Source: Ostreiculturibacter nitratireducens | Lineage (GTDB): Bacteria > Pseudomonadota > Alphaproteobacteria > Rhodobacterales > Rhodobacteraceae | NCBI RefSeq assembly: GCF_032670585.1 | Contig: NZ_JAVQHL010000007.1 | Span: 1-37,309 of the forward strand | DNA: 37,309 bases | Direction: 5' to 3' | Part shown: positions 16,334 to 24,773 of the stretch, piece by piece | Layout of the letters: each line of letters begins with the position of its first letter | How positions within the stretch are numbered: position 1 is the stretch's first letter | The notes under the pieces: generated by a model | Database searches by the model: none | What the model saw: only the letters and a program-made list of their open reading frames with translations | What the model was told of the DNA's origin: nothing | Position numbers and translations under genes: made by a program

Positions 16334-16978
16334 ATGGACGCACGATTGGACAACCAGCCTGACGAAAATGAGGATGCATCGGCGCGTCGCCGGCTTCCCC
16401 CGAAGGAACGACGCCGGCAAATCGTAGATGGCGCGGTCACGTTCTTCGCGGAGGTCGGGCTCGACGGTAAGACGCGCGATCTGGCCAAGCGCCTCGGCGT
16501 CACGCAATCCCTTCTTTTCAACTACTTCGCGACCAAGGACGACCTGATCGAGGCGGTCTATGAAAAGGTCTATCTCGACCGGCTGTCACCCGACTGGCCA
16601 GAGCGGCTGACCGATCGTTCCCAGCCCCTGCGCGGCCGTCTGCTGGCCTTCTACAAGGAGTACAGCTCTCTCATTTTCCAGCAGGAATGGATGCGAATCT
16701 TCATGTTCTCTGGTCTCGCCGGGGCGGCCTTGAACCGGCGCTACCTGGAACACCTCGGCGAGGTGATTCTTCGTCCGTTGCTGGTGGAGATCGAAGCGCT
16801 TGCGCGGGGGACGGCGCGGCCGTCCATGGAGGACGTATGGAACCTGCACGGCGGGATCGTCTACATTGGCATCCGCAAGCACATCTACCAGATGCCCGGT
16901 CCCGACGACCCATCAGAGGCGATCACGCGCGCGGTGGACCGTTTTCTGACCTTCTTCGATATCGGGCCGGAGGATTGA
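16334..16978 (+). CDS. TetR-family transcriptional regulator
   Basis: A 214-residue repressor. The N-terminal helix-turn-helix is KTRDLAKRLGVTQSLLFNYF, preceded by a basic stretch (RRRLPPKERRRQIVDGAV). The C-terminal half is a helical ligand domain of ordinary length. The gene is divergent from the molybdenum hydroxylase/TRAP operon, with the palindrome at 16239-16256 between them, and it is followed by an MDR oxidoreductase gene on the same strand. It most likely controls import and hydroxylation and responds to the substrate or a CoA ester. Confidence 0.92.
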   Translation: MDARLDNQPDENEDASARRRLPPKERRRQIVDGAVTFFAEVGLDGKTRDLAKRLGVTQSLLFNYFATKDDLIEAVYEKVYLDRLSPDWPERLTDRSQPLRGRLLAFYKEYSSLIFQQEWMRIFMFSGLAGAALNRRYLEHLGEVILRPLLVEIEALARGTARPSMEDVWNLHGGIVYIGIRKHIYQMPGPDDPSEAITRAVDRFLTFFDIGPED

Positions 16979-17118
16979 GATCGGCCGTTGCCTGCCATTC
17001 GGCCCGCCCGAGACGCAACCCGGCACCTGTCCTTCGTCGGCACCACGGCAAATGTCACGCATGATGGAAGCCGACTTTCCGCTATGGTCCTTCAAAAGGA
17101 TGGATCGGGAGCGGAAGA

Positions 17119-18219
17119 ATGCAGCACAAGGGTGAACAGGGCGCAAAGGCATTCGCGGAAGGCACCATGATGGCCGTCGTGACGACCGGCACAGGCGGAT
17201 ACGACCGGCTTGACTACAGGCAGGTCCCGATACCTGTGCCGGGTCCAGGCGAAGTCCTGCTTTCCGTGCTCGCCGCCGGGGTCAACAATACCGATATCAA
17301 CACGCGACTTGGCTGGTATTCCGAGTCCGTCAGGGATGGCACGGATACCAGCAGCGACGACGAACAGCGCCCTGATGGCGGCTGGAACGCGGCTACGCCG
17401 TTTCCCTTCATCCAGGGCACCGACTGTTGCGGTCGGGTCGTGTCCGTGGGACCGGGCGTCGACCGGGGCCGGATCGGCGCACGGGTTCTGGTTCGCTCCT
17501 GCATGCGCAAGTCGGATTTCAGCCGGATGGAAACCGTTTGGCTCGGGTCCGACTTCGACGGGGCTTTCGCGCAATATGTCAAAGTCCCGGAGAGCGAAGC
17601 CTTCACCGTCGATTGCGATTGGAGCGATGCCGAGTTGGCAACGATCCCCTGCGCCTACGGCACTGCCGAGAACATGGTGAACCGCGCCGGCGTGAGGCGT
17701 GGCGAGCGCGTCCTGGTGCCCGGGGCATCGGGCGGCGTGGGTTCGGCATTGGTTCAACTCATCAAACGCCGGGGCGCTGAGGTGATCGCCGTCACGAGCG
17801 CCTCCAAACGGGAGGTGATCAGGGATCTCGGCGCGGCCCGAGTCTTGTGCCGTGAGGACGATCCGGTTGCCATGCTTGGTGCCGAAAGCGTGGATGTCGT
17901 CATCGACAATGTCGCTGGGACCGACTTCGGCAAGATGCTGAAGGTGCTCAAACGCGGCGGTCGCTACGTTTCCTCTGGGGCCATCGCCGGCCCGATCGTC
18001 GAACTGGACATGCGCAACATGTATCTCAAGGATCTCACGCTCATCGGCTGCACTGCATGGGACGCGCCGATCTTCCCCAACCTCATCTCATACATCGAGA
18101 AGGGCGATATCCGCCCCCTGCTGGCGGCCACCTACCCGCTCGACCAGATCGCCGAGGCGCAGCGCGTCTTTCAGAAAAAGCGGCACATCGGCAAGATCGT
18201 CCTGATCCCTCCGTCCTGA
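17119..18219 (+). CDS. Zinc-independent MDR oxidoreductase (quinone-oxidoreductase-like)
   Basis: A 366-residue medium-chain dehydrogenase/reductase. The GroES-like N-terminal domain has AAGVNNTDINTR where zinc alcohol dehydrogenases carry the catalytic Cys, so the quinone-oxidoreductase-type Asn/Asp pattern replaces the zinc site. PFIQGTDCCGRVVSVG follows. The Rossmann domain has PGASGGVGSALVQL (A-x-x-G-x-x-G) for NAD(P)H. The start ATG at 17119 follows GGGAGCGGAAG. It lies 140 bases after the TetR gene and may be co-regulated with the hydroxylase module. It would reduce an enone, quinone or aldehyde intermediate; the substrate is unknown. Confidence 0.88.
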   Translation: MQHKGEQGAKAFAEGTMMAVVTTGTGGYDRLDYRQVPIPVPGPGEVLLSVLAAGVNNTDINTRLGWYSESVRDGTDTSSDDEQRPDGGWNAATPFPFIQGTDCCGRVVSVGPGVDRGRIGARVLVRSCMRKSDFSRMETVWLGSDFDGAFAQYVKVPESEAFTVDCDWSDAELATIPCAYGTAENMVNRAGVRRGERVLVPGASGGVGSALVQLIKRRGAEVIAVTSASKREVIRDLGAARVLCREDDPVAMLGAESVDVVIDNVAGTDFGKMLKVLKRGGRYVSSGAIAGPIVELDMRNMYLKDLTLIGCTAWDAPIFPNLISYIEKGDIRPLLAATYPLDQIAEAQRVFQKKRHIGKIVLIPPS

Positions 18220-18225
18220 TCGTGG

Positions 18226-18243
18226 GAGGGGCTTCGGCCCTTT
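18226..18243 (+). terminator. Probable terminator after the MDR gene
   Basis: AGGGGC-TTCG-GCCCTTT forms a short stem (with one G-U pair) and a UUCG-type tetraloop, followed by a brief T run, 6 bases after the MDR stop. The stem is short, so efficiency is uncertain. Confidence 0.45.
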
Positions 18244-18247
18244 GCCG

Positions 18248-19053
18248 GGTGCTGTCACACGAATTCGCACTCGTCCATGAATGGACAGTAACGCCGTCCC
18301 TTGCAGACACCACGCCACTCGGCGAGAGCGGCGGTGCGGTTCAGCTTGAACTGGTCTCGTATGGAGAGGCTGCGTTCCTAGTTGAAGTGGTTCGAGACAG
18401 AAGCGTGGATGGCGGCGAACGTCTGCAAACTCCGCTTCCGCCGAAACCGGAGCATGGCCCGCTCGCCGTCGAAACGGGAGGTGTGAATTTTCCGCTCGGT
18501 TGTTCACCGACCGGCCCGTCTCTTGCCGAGACACGGCGCCGAGCTCTTTCAGCGCGGCGCCATAGGACCTGAGCTTGTCGGTGACGATGGTCTCAGGCCG
18601 ACAATGTTTCCGCATTGCTTTCCTGAGGAATTCCAAGGCCGCCTTCCTGTCGCGCGTCTTGGTCACGAAGCTTTCCAGCACCTCGCCCTCGTGATCGACG
18701 GCCCGCCACAGGTAATGCATCTCGCCGTTGATTTTCGCGAACGTCTCGTCGAGGAGCCACCGCCACTTGCCTGATCTCATGCCCTCGATCCGACGCTTGC
18801 GGATTTCGGAGGCAAACATCGGCCCGAACCGATGCCACCAATAGCGGATCGTCTCGTGGCTCACATCGACGCCCCGTTCATGCAGCAGATCTTCGACGTT
18901 GCGAAGCGACGGCGGGAAACGGACGTAGAGCATCACCGCCAAGCGGATGATCTCGAGGCTGGTCTTGAAGTACTTGAAGGGCGAGCGTCTCGTCATGCCC
19001 GAACGCCAGTCAGAACCCTGCCCCGTCTCAAGCCGAGTTTGTCTGACAGAGCC
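18248..19053 (-). mobile_element. IS6-family insertion sequence, near-complete but decayed
   Basis: Terminal inverted repeats are visible: GGTGCTGTCACACGAATTCG at 18248 and, read from the other strand, GGCTCTGTCAGACAAACTCG ending at 19053 (about 14 of 20 identical). The ~806-bp length fits IS6. The enclosed transposase has a frameshift and an internal stop, so the element is dead. The 8-bp flanks do not match, so no target duplication remains. Its transposase points the same way as the other three IS6-type copies in the window. Confidence 0.83.
18255..18996 (-). pseudogene. IS6-family DDE transposase, frameshifted
   Basis: From ATG 18996 the frame reads MTRRSPFKYFKTSLEIIRLA, the N-terminal DNA-binding part (HETIRYWWHRFGPMF), the first catalytic Asp in LLDETFAKINGE, the second in VTDKLRSYG, and the Glu in NNRAENSHLPFRRR. 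Directly after FRRR two bases appear to be missing. The true C-terminus (RAMLRFRRKRSLQTFAAIHA and onward) continues in another frame, where a TAG replaces the Gln codon before ERSLS. It is non-functional, although the DDE triad is still encoded. Confidence 0.82.
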
Positions 19054-19104
19054 CGTCCGTGGAAAGGGAGCGCACACTCCTCAGCCGATTTGTGCAACGG
19101 AGCC
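19054..19104 (-). mobile_element. Remnant of a second IS end (IS5/IS903-like terminal repeat)
   Basis: Reading the minus strand from 19104, GGCTCCGTTGCACAAATCGG resembles the GGCTTTGTTG-type terminal repeat of IS903-group IS5 elements. About 50 bases remain before the IS6 end at 19053, so the IS6 element seems to have inserted into an older IS. Identification rests on the short terminal repeat only. Confidence 0.4.
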
Positions 19105-19146
19105 TGTGTTGGCCCACGCGGTCCAACCTGGCGAACCCGACCCGCA

Positions 19147-20661
19147 TCAAGCCGCCCGGTCGGAGCCGTCGATGCCCGAGATGGCCTGGATCAGGTTGTC
19201 CTCGGTCACCTCTTCCGAAGTGAATGTGCGTGTTATCCGGCCGGAATACATGGCGATGATCCGATCGCTGACGTGCAGCACCTCGGGCATTTCCGAGGAG
19301 ATGACGATCACCGCGTAGCCCTGTGCCGCAAGGTCGCGGATCAGGTTGTGGATCTCCGATTTCGAGCCCACGTCGATACCGCGGGTCGGTTCGTCAACGA
19401 TCAGCACGTTGGGATGCATCGACAGCCATTTGCCGATGACGATCTTCTGTTGGTTTCCGCCCGAGAGATTGCCGACGAGTTGCTTCCAGCCGGGCGTGCG
19501 GATGTCGAGCTTGTCGCGGTATTGGTCGAATATGGCGATTTCTGAGCCTTCCGCCACGAAGGGACCGGCTTTGAGGTCATCGATCTGGGGCAGGGTCATG
19601 TTGTCCCGGCAGTTCATGCCCAAGATCAACCCCTGACCCTTGCGGTCCTCCGGTACCAGCGAAATGCCCTTGGCGATCGCGTCGGCGGGCGAATGGATGC
19701 GCACCTCCTCGCCGTTCAGCAGGATTTTCCCGGCGCTTGGGTCGCGCAGGCCGAAGAGGGTCTCGGCGATCTCGGTACGGCCGGCGCCGACCAAGCCGTA
19801 GAAGCCGACAACCTCTCCGCTGCGGACCTCAAAGCTTACATCCCGGAAAAGATCACCGCAGGAGAGGTTGCGCACCTCCAGCGCCACGTCGCCCAACTCG
19901 TGATGGCTGGCATTGCGAGAGAGGTCGAGCGTGCGCCCGATCATCAGCTGCGTGACCTCCTCTTCGTCAGTCTCGCTGGTCTTCAGAGTGCCGCGGTACT
20001 GTCCGTCACGCAGCACGCTGATCCGGTCGGTGATTTGGAAGATCTCTTCCATCCGGTGGGAGATGTAGATGATGCCCACGCCGGCAGCCTGCAGGTCAGA
20101 GATCACATCGAACAGAACCACCTTTTCCGCATCGGTCAGAGAGGCTGTAGGTTCGTCGAAGATCACCGCCTTCGCATCGACGGTCAGTGCGCGGGCAATC
20201 TCGACCATCTGCTGGTTGGCGATGGACAGATCGCCGACCCGCGTCTTGGCGTTGAAGCCGACCTTCAGCTTGGCGAGGATCTCGCTGGTCTGCGTCTCCA
20301 GCTTGGCCCAATCCACCAGGCCGAAGCGCTTGCGCGGCAACTCGCCCAGATAGATATTTTCCGCTACCGACAGTTCCTCGGCGAGGCTGAGTTCCTGGTG
20401 GATGAAGACGATCCCCTTGGCCTTGGCCTCGAGCGGAGAGGTCATCACCACCGGTACTTCGTTCACGATGATCCGCCCCTCGTCGGGTTGGTAGATGCCG
20501 CCGAGGACCTTCATGAGCGTGGACTTGCCGGCACCGTTCTCGCCCATGAGGGCATGGACCTCGCCGGGCAAGACACTGAAGGACACGCCGTCGAGTGCAC
20601 GCACGCCAGGGAAGGTCTTGACGATGCCTTCGAGGCGAAGGGCAGGGATCTTCTCGGTCAT
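19147..20661 (-). CDS. Sugar-type (CUT2) ABC transporter, double ATP-binding protein
   Basis: A 504-residue RbsA/XylG-like protein with two fused ATPase domains. The first has Walker A GENGAGKST (residues 40-48) but a degenerate signature (LSIANQQMVEIARAL). The second has the family-typical altered Walker A GLVGAGRTE and an intact signature LSGGNQQKIVIGKW. This asymmetry is normal for CUT2 importers. The start at 20661 overlaps the upstream permease by four bases (ATGA). It powers uptake through the two permeases encoded before it. Last gene of the minus-strand import operon. Confidence 0.94.
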   Translation of the reverse strand: MTEKIPALRLEGIVKTFPGVRALDGVSFSVLPGEVHALMGENGAGKSTLMKVLGGIYQPDEGRIIVNEVPVVMTSPLEAKAKGIVFIHQELSLAEELSVAENIYLGELPRKRFGLVDWAKLETQTSEILAKLKVGFNAKTRVGDLSIANQQMVEIARALTVDAKAVIFDEPTASLTDAEKVVLFDVISDLQAAGVGIIYISHRMEEIFQITDRISVLRDGQYRGTLKTSETDEEEVTQLMIGRTLDLSRNASHHELGDVALEVRNLSCGDLFRDVSFEVRSGEVVGFYGLVGAGRTEIAETLFGLRDPSAGKILLNGEEVRIHSPADAIAKGISLVPEDRKGQGLILGMNCRDNMTLPQIDDLKAGPFVAEGSEIAIFDQYRDKLDIRTPGWKQLVGNLSGGNQQKIVIGKWLSMHPNVLIVDEPTRGIDVGSKSEIHNLIRDLAAQGYAVIVISSEMPEVLHVSDRIIAMYSGRITRTFTSEEVTEDNLIQAISGIDGSDRAA

Positions 20662-21659
20662 ATCTTCAGCTCCTCTTTGCCCTTGATGTTCAGCTGACGA
20701 TCCAGGAACAGCACCGCGATAAGGATCAGACCGATCACCAAGTTGACCGTCTCCGTATCGGCACCGATATGGGCCAACCCCTTGCGCAGGAGTTGGATGG
20801 CCAGGACGCCACCGAAGGTGGAGATAATCGACCCCGCGCCGCCGGTCAGCTTGGTGCCGCCGAGGACGACCGCCGTAATGACCCAAAGTTCGTAGAGTTC
20901 GCCGTCATTGGGATTAACCGAACCGGACTCCGAATAGAACACCACCGCCGAAAGTGCGGCCAGAAAGCCGATGATCATGAAGTTGATCATCATGTGCGGG
21001 CCAACCCGGATACCGGCATTGACCGCCGCTTCGCGATTGTCGCCGATGGCATAGGCGTTGCGGCCGTGCACGGTGCGGTTCATCAGGAACCAGATCGCCG
21101 CCGTGACCGCCAGCAGGAACCACGTGGCGGTGTGCAGGCCAAGGAGTTGCGCTTCTGCGAAATCCACCAGTGTCCAGTTGAGGTGGCTCGTGGGCTGTTC
21201 GCCGTTATACATGAACACGAGCCCTCGATAGCCCAGCATCGAGCCCAGCGTGACGATGAAAGCATCGACCCCCGTCTTCCACACGAGCAGCCCGTTCAGC
21301 GCGCCGAGCAGCGTGCCCGCCGCCAGTGCCAGCAACCAGGCCACGGGGATCACCAGATCGCCGAGCCCCTGGAAGATCGGCCAGCTCATGCTGTCCAGCA
21401 GGATGATGGCGCAAATCGCGTAGGTAGCGCCGACGGAAAGGTCGATATTGCCATTGATCATGATGATCGTCATGCCCATGGCGATGATGCCGATCGGGGC
21501 GGACTGCTTGAACAGAAGCAGCATGTTGTCAACATCCATGAAGGCCTTTTCACTCAGCGACAGGAACTCGCCAGCCACGGTGAAGAAGATCAGTTCCAGA
21601 AGGATGAAGCCCCAGATGGCCCCACGCTTGAGAAAAGAGCTGAGCGTTCCCGGTTGCAT
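20658..21659 (-). CDS. Sugar-type (CUT2) ABC transporter permease 1
   Basis: A 333-residue RbsC-like membrane protein with about ten hydrophobic segments. Typical motifs are INGNIDLSVGATYAICAII and, near the C-terminus, ELWVITAVVLGGTKLTGGAG and STFGGVLAIQLLRKGL. It overlaps the ATPase gene by four bases and lies 11 bases after the other permease gene. CUT2 importers often use one permease as a homodimer; two distinct adjacent permease genes suggest a heterodimer. Confidence 0.92.
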   Translation of the reverse strand: MQPGTLSSFLKRGAIWGFILLELIFFTVAGEFLSLSEKAFMDVDNMLLLFKQSAPIGIIAMGMTIIMINGNIDLSVGATYAICAIILLDSMSWPIFQGLGDLVIPVAWLLALAAGTLLGALNGLLVWKTGVDAFIVTLGSMLGYRGLVFMYNGEQPTSHLNWTLVDFAEAQLLGLHTATWFLLAVTAAIWFLMNRTVHGRNAYAIGDNREAAVNAGIRVGPHMMINFMIIGFLAALSAVVFYSESGSVNPNDGELYELWVITAVVLGGTKLTGGAGSIISTFGGVLAIQLLRKGLAHIGADTETVNLVIGLILIAVLFLDRQLNIKGKEELKI

Positions 21660-21670
21660 GTCTTTCCTCC

Positions 21671-22645
21671 CTACGCGATCGGGGACCAGAGCTTGCCGCG
21701 CTTGGCCGCGATATCGAGCCAGACAGCAAGGATGATGATGATCCAGGTCACCACGTATTGGACATAGAACTGCAGACCGACGAGCAGCAGGCCGTTCTGG
21801 ATGAAGCCGAGGATGAGCACGCCAATCACCGTCTTGAAGATCGTGCCCGATCCCCCCAGCAGCGAGGCGCCGCCGAGGATGACCGCCGCCAGCACCTCAA
21901 GTTCCAGCCCTTGGCCAACGGTGTTCTGTGAGCCGAGGCTGCGGCTGGCTTGGATCAACCCGGCGGTGGCGACGCAAAAGGCCGAGATCAGGTAACAGAA
22001 AAACACGACTCGCGCCCGGCGGATGCCCGAAAAGGTCGCCGCAGTCCCGTTGCCGCCGACCGCATACACCTTTCGCCCGAAAGGGGTCTTCGCGAGGGCG
22101 ATGCCAAGGAGCGCCGCCAGAAGCGCGAACAGCAGGATCGGCACTGGGATGCCGACGATATTGCCTTGGCCGAAAACCCCAAACCAGGTGTTGGCCTTTT
22201 CGGCGATATCCATGTTCTGGCCGCCGGAATAGGTAAGGGTTAGGCCGTGGATTGCCGAGAGCATGCCGAGGGTGACGATCAGCGAATTGAGCTTCAGGTA
22301 ACCCACCAGAAAGCCGATGAACGCGCCAAGACAGAGCGTCATGGCGAACATCGCCGGAATGGCCAGCGTCGGCCCGATCTTGTCATGGAGATCGAGCACC
22401 ACGATCGTTGAAAAAGACATCATCGAGCCCACAGAGAGGTCGAGATTGCCGCTGATCACGACGAAGGTAACCCCCAGCGCCATCACGCCGAGGATTGCGG
22501 AGGAGCGGACCACACCCATGATGTTGTCCGGATCCAGAAAGCGTTGGTTCGCCAGCGTGAAGCCGATCATGAAAAGGATGAAGGCCACCAGAATTCCCTG
22601 ACGGGCCAGAAAGCCTCCGAGGCGGTTCTTTGTTGAGCCTGACAT
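21671..22645 (-). CDS. Sugar-type (CUT2) ABC transporter permease 2
   Basis: A 324-residue RbsC-like permease. It carries VVISGNLDLSVGSMMSFSTI and LEVLAAVILGGASLLGGSGT, the conserved permease loops of the family. The start at 22645 is preceded by GGGAGGATCGC; an upstream in-frame ATG at 22720 would add an unrelated charged stretch. It pairs with the 333-residue permease encoded immediately downstream. Located between the SDR gene and the other permease gene in one transcription unit. Confidence 0.92.
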   Translation of the reverse strand: MSGSTKNRLGGFLARQGILVAFILFMIGFTLANQRFLDPDNIMGVVRSSAILGVMALGVTFVVISGNLDLSVGSMMSFSTIVVLDLHDKIGPTLAIPAMFAMTLCLGAFIGFLVGYLKLNSLIVTLGMLSAIHGLTLTYSGGQNMDIAEKANTWFGVFGQGNIVGIPVPILLFALLAALLGIALAKTPFGRKVYAVGGNGTAATFSGIRRARVVFFCYLISAFCVATAGLIQASRSLGSQNTVGQGLELEVLAAVILGGASLLGGSGTIFKTVIGVLILGFIQNGLLLVGLQFYVQYVVTWIIIILAVWLDIAAKRGKLWSPIA

Positions 22646-22724
22646 GCGATCCTCCCGCTGCCCTTTCGGGCGCCCCTCAGTAGTTGTGCCTTCCGCCATC
22701 TGTCCCCCCCAGCGTGCCACGGCG

Positions 22725-23522
22725 TCAAACCAGCGTCATGCCTCCGTCGATCATCACAATCTGGCCGGTCATGTAGTCGCTTTCCTTCGACGCCAGGAAC
22801 GTCGTCGTTCCGGTGATATCCGCCGGAGTGGCCACGCGGCCCTTGAGAATGTCAGCCGAGAACTCTTCCATCGCCTGACCCGGTTTCTGGGCCGCGCCGA
22901 TCTCCATGAGGTCGCGGTCGACCTCTTCCCACATCTCGGTTGCAACGACGCCGGGTGCGAAGCCCGTTACGGTGATATCATGCTTGGCCAGATCACGCGC
23001 GCCGGATTGCGTAAGTGACACGACACCCCACTTGCTGGCGCAATAGGGGGCCACGTTGTCGAACCCCTGGCGGCTGGCGATCGAGGCAGTGTTGATGATC
23101 TTCCCCGGTGTGCCCTGGCGGATGAACTGTTTGGCCGCTTCCTGCATGCCGATCAGACAGCCAAGGCCATTGACCCGCGTGATGAAATTCCAGTTCTCCT
23201 CGGTCACGTCGAGGAAGTTCATCGGTTTGTTGACGCCGGCATTGTTGAACTTCACATCAAGCTTGCCAAACACGGCCACCGTCTTGTCGATCATGGCGCG
23301 CACCTGTTGACGGTCGGCCACGTCCACGGCGGCCCAGGTCACCTTGCCTCCACCCTTGGCGGCACGCTCGGCATTGGCGGCTGCGACCTGCTCAACCAGA
23401 GCGCCATTGATGTCGGCGAAGCAGACATCTGCCCCCTCGTCCAGAAGCGCCTCGCCAATGGCGCGGCCAATGCCCCGCGCCGCGCCGGTCACAATGCAGG
23501 AACGGTCCGAAACACGGCCCAT
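22725..23522 (-). CDS. SDR-family dehydrogenase (polyol/diol dehydrogenase-like)
   Basis: A 265-residue classical short-chain dehydrogenase. NAD(P) motif TGAARGIG starts at residue 12, with NNAG further on and catalytic Ser147, Tyr160 and Lys164 (YCASK). The SDR tail DYMTGQIVMIDGG is present. An Asp after the second strand (CFADINGA) favours NAD over NADP. It lies between the binding-protein gene and the permease genes of the importer, so it probably oxidises the imported sugar or polyol, or its ketose form. It shares unusual blocks (NKP, GMQEAA, APGVV, DRDLMEIG) with the SDR encoded at 26622-27431, so the two are paralogues. Confidence 0.92.
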   Translation of the reverse strand: MGRVSDRSCIVTGAARGIGRAIGEALLDEGADVCFADINGALVEQVAAANAERAAKGGGKVTWAAVDVADRQQVRAMIDKTVAVFGKLDVKFNNAGVNKPMNFLDVTEENWNFITRVNGLGCLIGMQEAAKQFIRQGTPGKIINTASIASRQGFDNVAPYCASKWGVVSLTQSGARDLAKHDITVTGFAPGVVATEMWEEVDRDLMEIGAAQKPGQAMEEFSADILKGRVATPADITGTTTFLASKESDYMTGQIVMIDGGMTLV

Positions 23523-23560
23523 TATACCCTCCCGGGTGAAATTCGTGTCTTGGTCAAATG

Positions 23561-23587
23561 CCGGGCGCGGCAGGTCTCCGCGCCCGG
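23561..23587 (-). terminator. Strong GC hairpin after the sugar-binding-protein gene
   Basis: CCGGGCGCGG (23561-23570) and CCGCGCCCGG (23578-23587) form a perfect 10-bp stem with a 7-base loop in the 81-base gap between the binding-protein stop and the SDR start. No T tract follows on the minus strand. It probably reduces read-through or protects the binding-protein mRNA (inference). Confidence 0.55.
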
Positions 23588-23603
23588 ATGCAGGCCTCTG
23601 GGC

Positions 23604-24554
23604 TCAGAAGACCGGCTTGGTGAATTCGCCCATGTTGTCCTGGGTGATCTTCGGCGTGTCGAAGTAGTTCAGGAATGGCACTTCCTTACCGTCCAGCACG
23701 TCGATTGCGGTCTGCAGGGCGGCCTCGGCGTCATCGACCGGCGACTGGTAGATCGAACCCCAGTATTCGCCGCGCTCCATGGCCTCGTAGCCGACGGCGA
23801 AGTTGGTGGCGCCGACGAAGATGATGCCGTCGCGGCCAGCGGCCTTGGCGGCGTTCAGCGCGCCCACGCCCATGTTGTCGTCACCGGCATAGACGCCGTC
23901 GATGTCGTCGTACTTGACGAGGAAGGCTTCCATCACCTTCTGCGACTTCTCTCGGTTCCAGTCGCCCGGCTGGGTTTCCATCAGGGTGACGTTCGGGCAG
24001 ACTTCCGGCAGGCGGTCCTCGAAGCCCTTGGCGCGTTCGATCGCGGTGGTGTAACCCGGCTGACCCGAAATCTGCACGATCTGGGCCTCGTCCTGGATGC
24101 CCATTTCCGTGAATTTATCGCACATGATCTCGGCCGAGCGCGCGCCCTGGGTGATATTGTCCGGACCCGAGAACGAGGCGACGAAGTCAAAGCCCTCTTC
24201 GGCGATGTTCGAGTTGGTGACGATCACCGGAATGCCGGCCTTCTGTGCCTTGCGGACAGCGGGGATGACGGCCTCGCCATTGGTCGGCCAGATGATGATG
24301 GCATCGACTTCCTGCTGGATCAGATCTTCCATCTGGGCGATCTGGCGGGCAACGTCGCCACCGGCGTCGAGGACCACGGTCTCGACGTTGGCATTGGCAT
24401 CGGCCGCCGCAATGAAGGCCTTTTCATACGTGGTCTGGTAGCTGTCCACACCCACGTTGTTCTGAGTGATGCCGATCTTGTAGGTTTCGGCGGATGCGGC
24501 GCCAGCGAGCGTTGCGGTAGCAACGGTCGCAGCAAGAACTGTGCGAAGTTTCAT
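23604..24554 (-). CDS. Sugar-type ABC transporter periplasmic binding protein (RbsB-like)
   Basis: A 316-residue type I periplasmic binding protein. The signal peptide MKLRTVLAATVATATLAGAA is cleaved after ASA at residue 22. The mature protein opens ETYKIGITQNNVGVDSYQTT and carries DAIIIWPTNGEA and the hinge-proximal DGVYAGDDNMGVGALNA, both typical of ribose/galactose-type binders. The start follows GGGAGG. It is the first gene of the import operon, divergent from the regulator at 24774, and is followed by a strong hairpin. Ligand unknown; a pentose, polyol or similar small hydroxylated compound is likely from the family. Confidence 0.93.
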   Translation of the reverse strand: MKLRTVLAATVATATLAGAASAETYKIGITQNNVGVDSYQTTYEKAFIAAADANANVETVVLDAGGDVARQIAQMEDLIQQEVDAIIIWPTNGEAVIPAVRKAQKAGIPVIVTNSNIAEEGFDFVASFSGPDNITQGARSAEIMCDKFTEMGIQDEAQIVQISGQPGYTTAIERAKGFEDRLPEVCPNVTLMETQPGDWNREKSQKVMEAFLVKYDDIDGVYAGDDNMGVGALNAAKAAGRDGIIFVGATNFAVGYEAMERGEYWGSIYQSPVDDAEAALQTAIDVLDGKEVPFLNYFDTPKITQDNMGEFTKPVF

Positions 24555-24665
24555 CAGGGTCTCCTCCCGGACTGTCTCTGTCAAAATCCGATCCCCCCTC
24601 TTCCGGTCGGGGAATCATCATCCGGTGCGCCGGACGACTGCGGCGACCTTGCGGTTTTTGCCCAA

Positions 24666-24717
24666 TCCAAAATGCATCTAATACGTCCATTTTGGATAAA
24701 AAAATATCCACAATGGA
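24666..24717. promoter_or_regulatory. Three phased TCCAnnnTGGA operator sites in the divergent promoter region
   Basis: TCCAAAATGCA (24666-24676), TCCATTTTGGA (24686-24696) and TCCACAATGGA (24707-24717) are three 11-bp dyads; the first has one mismatch. Their centres are 20 and 21 bases apart, close to two helical turns, so they lie on one face of the DNA. They sit in the AT-rich part of the 219-base region between the binding-protein gene (-) and the regulator gene (+). The likely binder is the winged-helix regulator encoded at 24774 (inference). Confidence 0.65.
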
Positions 24718-24773
24718 CATTTTCGAGATACGCTCTGAAGATCAATCTGAACATCTTCAAGCGGAGCGATGCA

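Noticed and set aside
19147..20661. Degenerate Walker A and signature motifs in the double ATPase as possible damage
   Set aside because: This asymmetry is normal for RbsA-type CUT2 ATPases.
23307..24773. Upstream open extension of the regulator frame by almost 490 codons
   Set aside because: It runs antisense through the SDR and binding-protein genes and across the divergent promoter region; the sensible start is at 24774.
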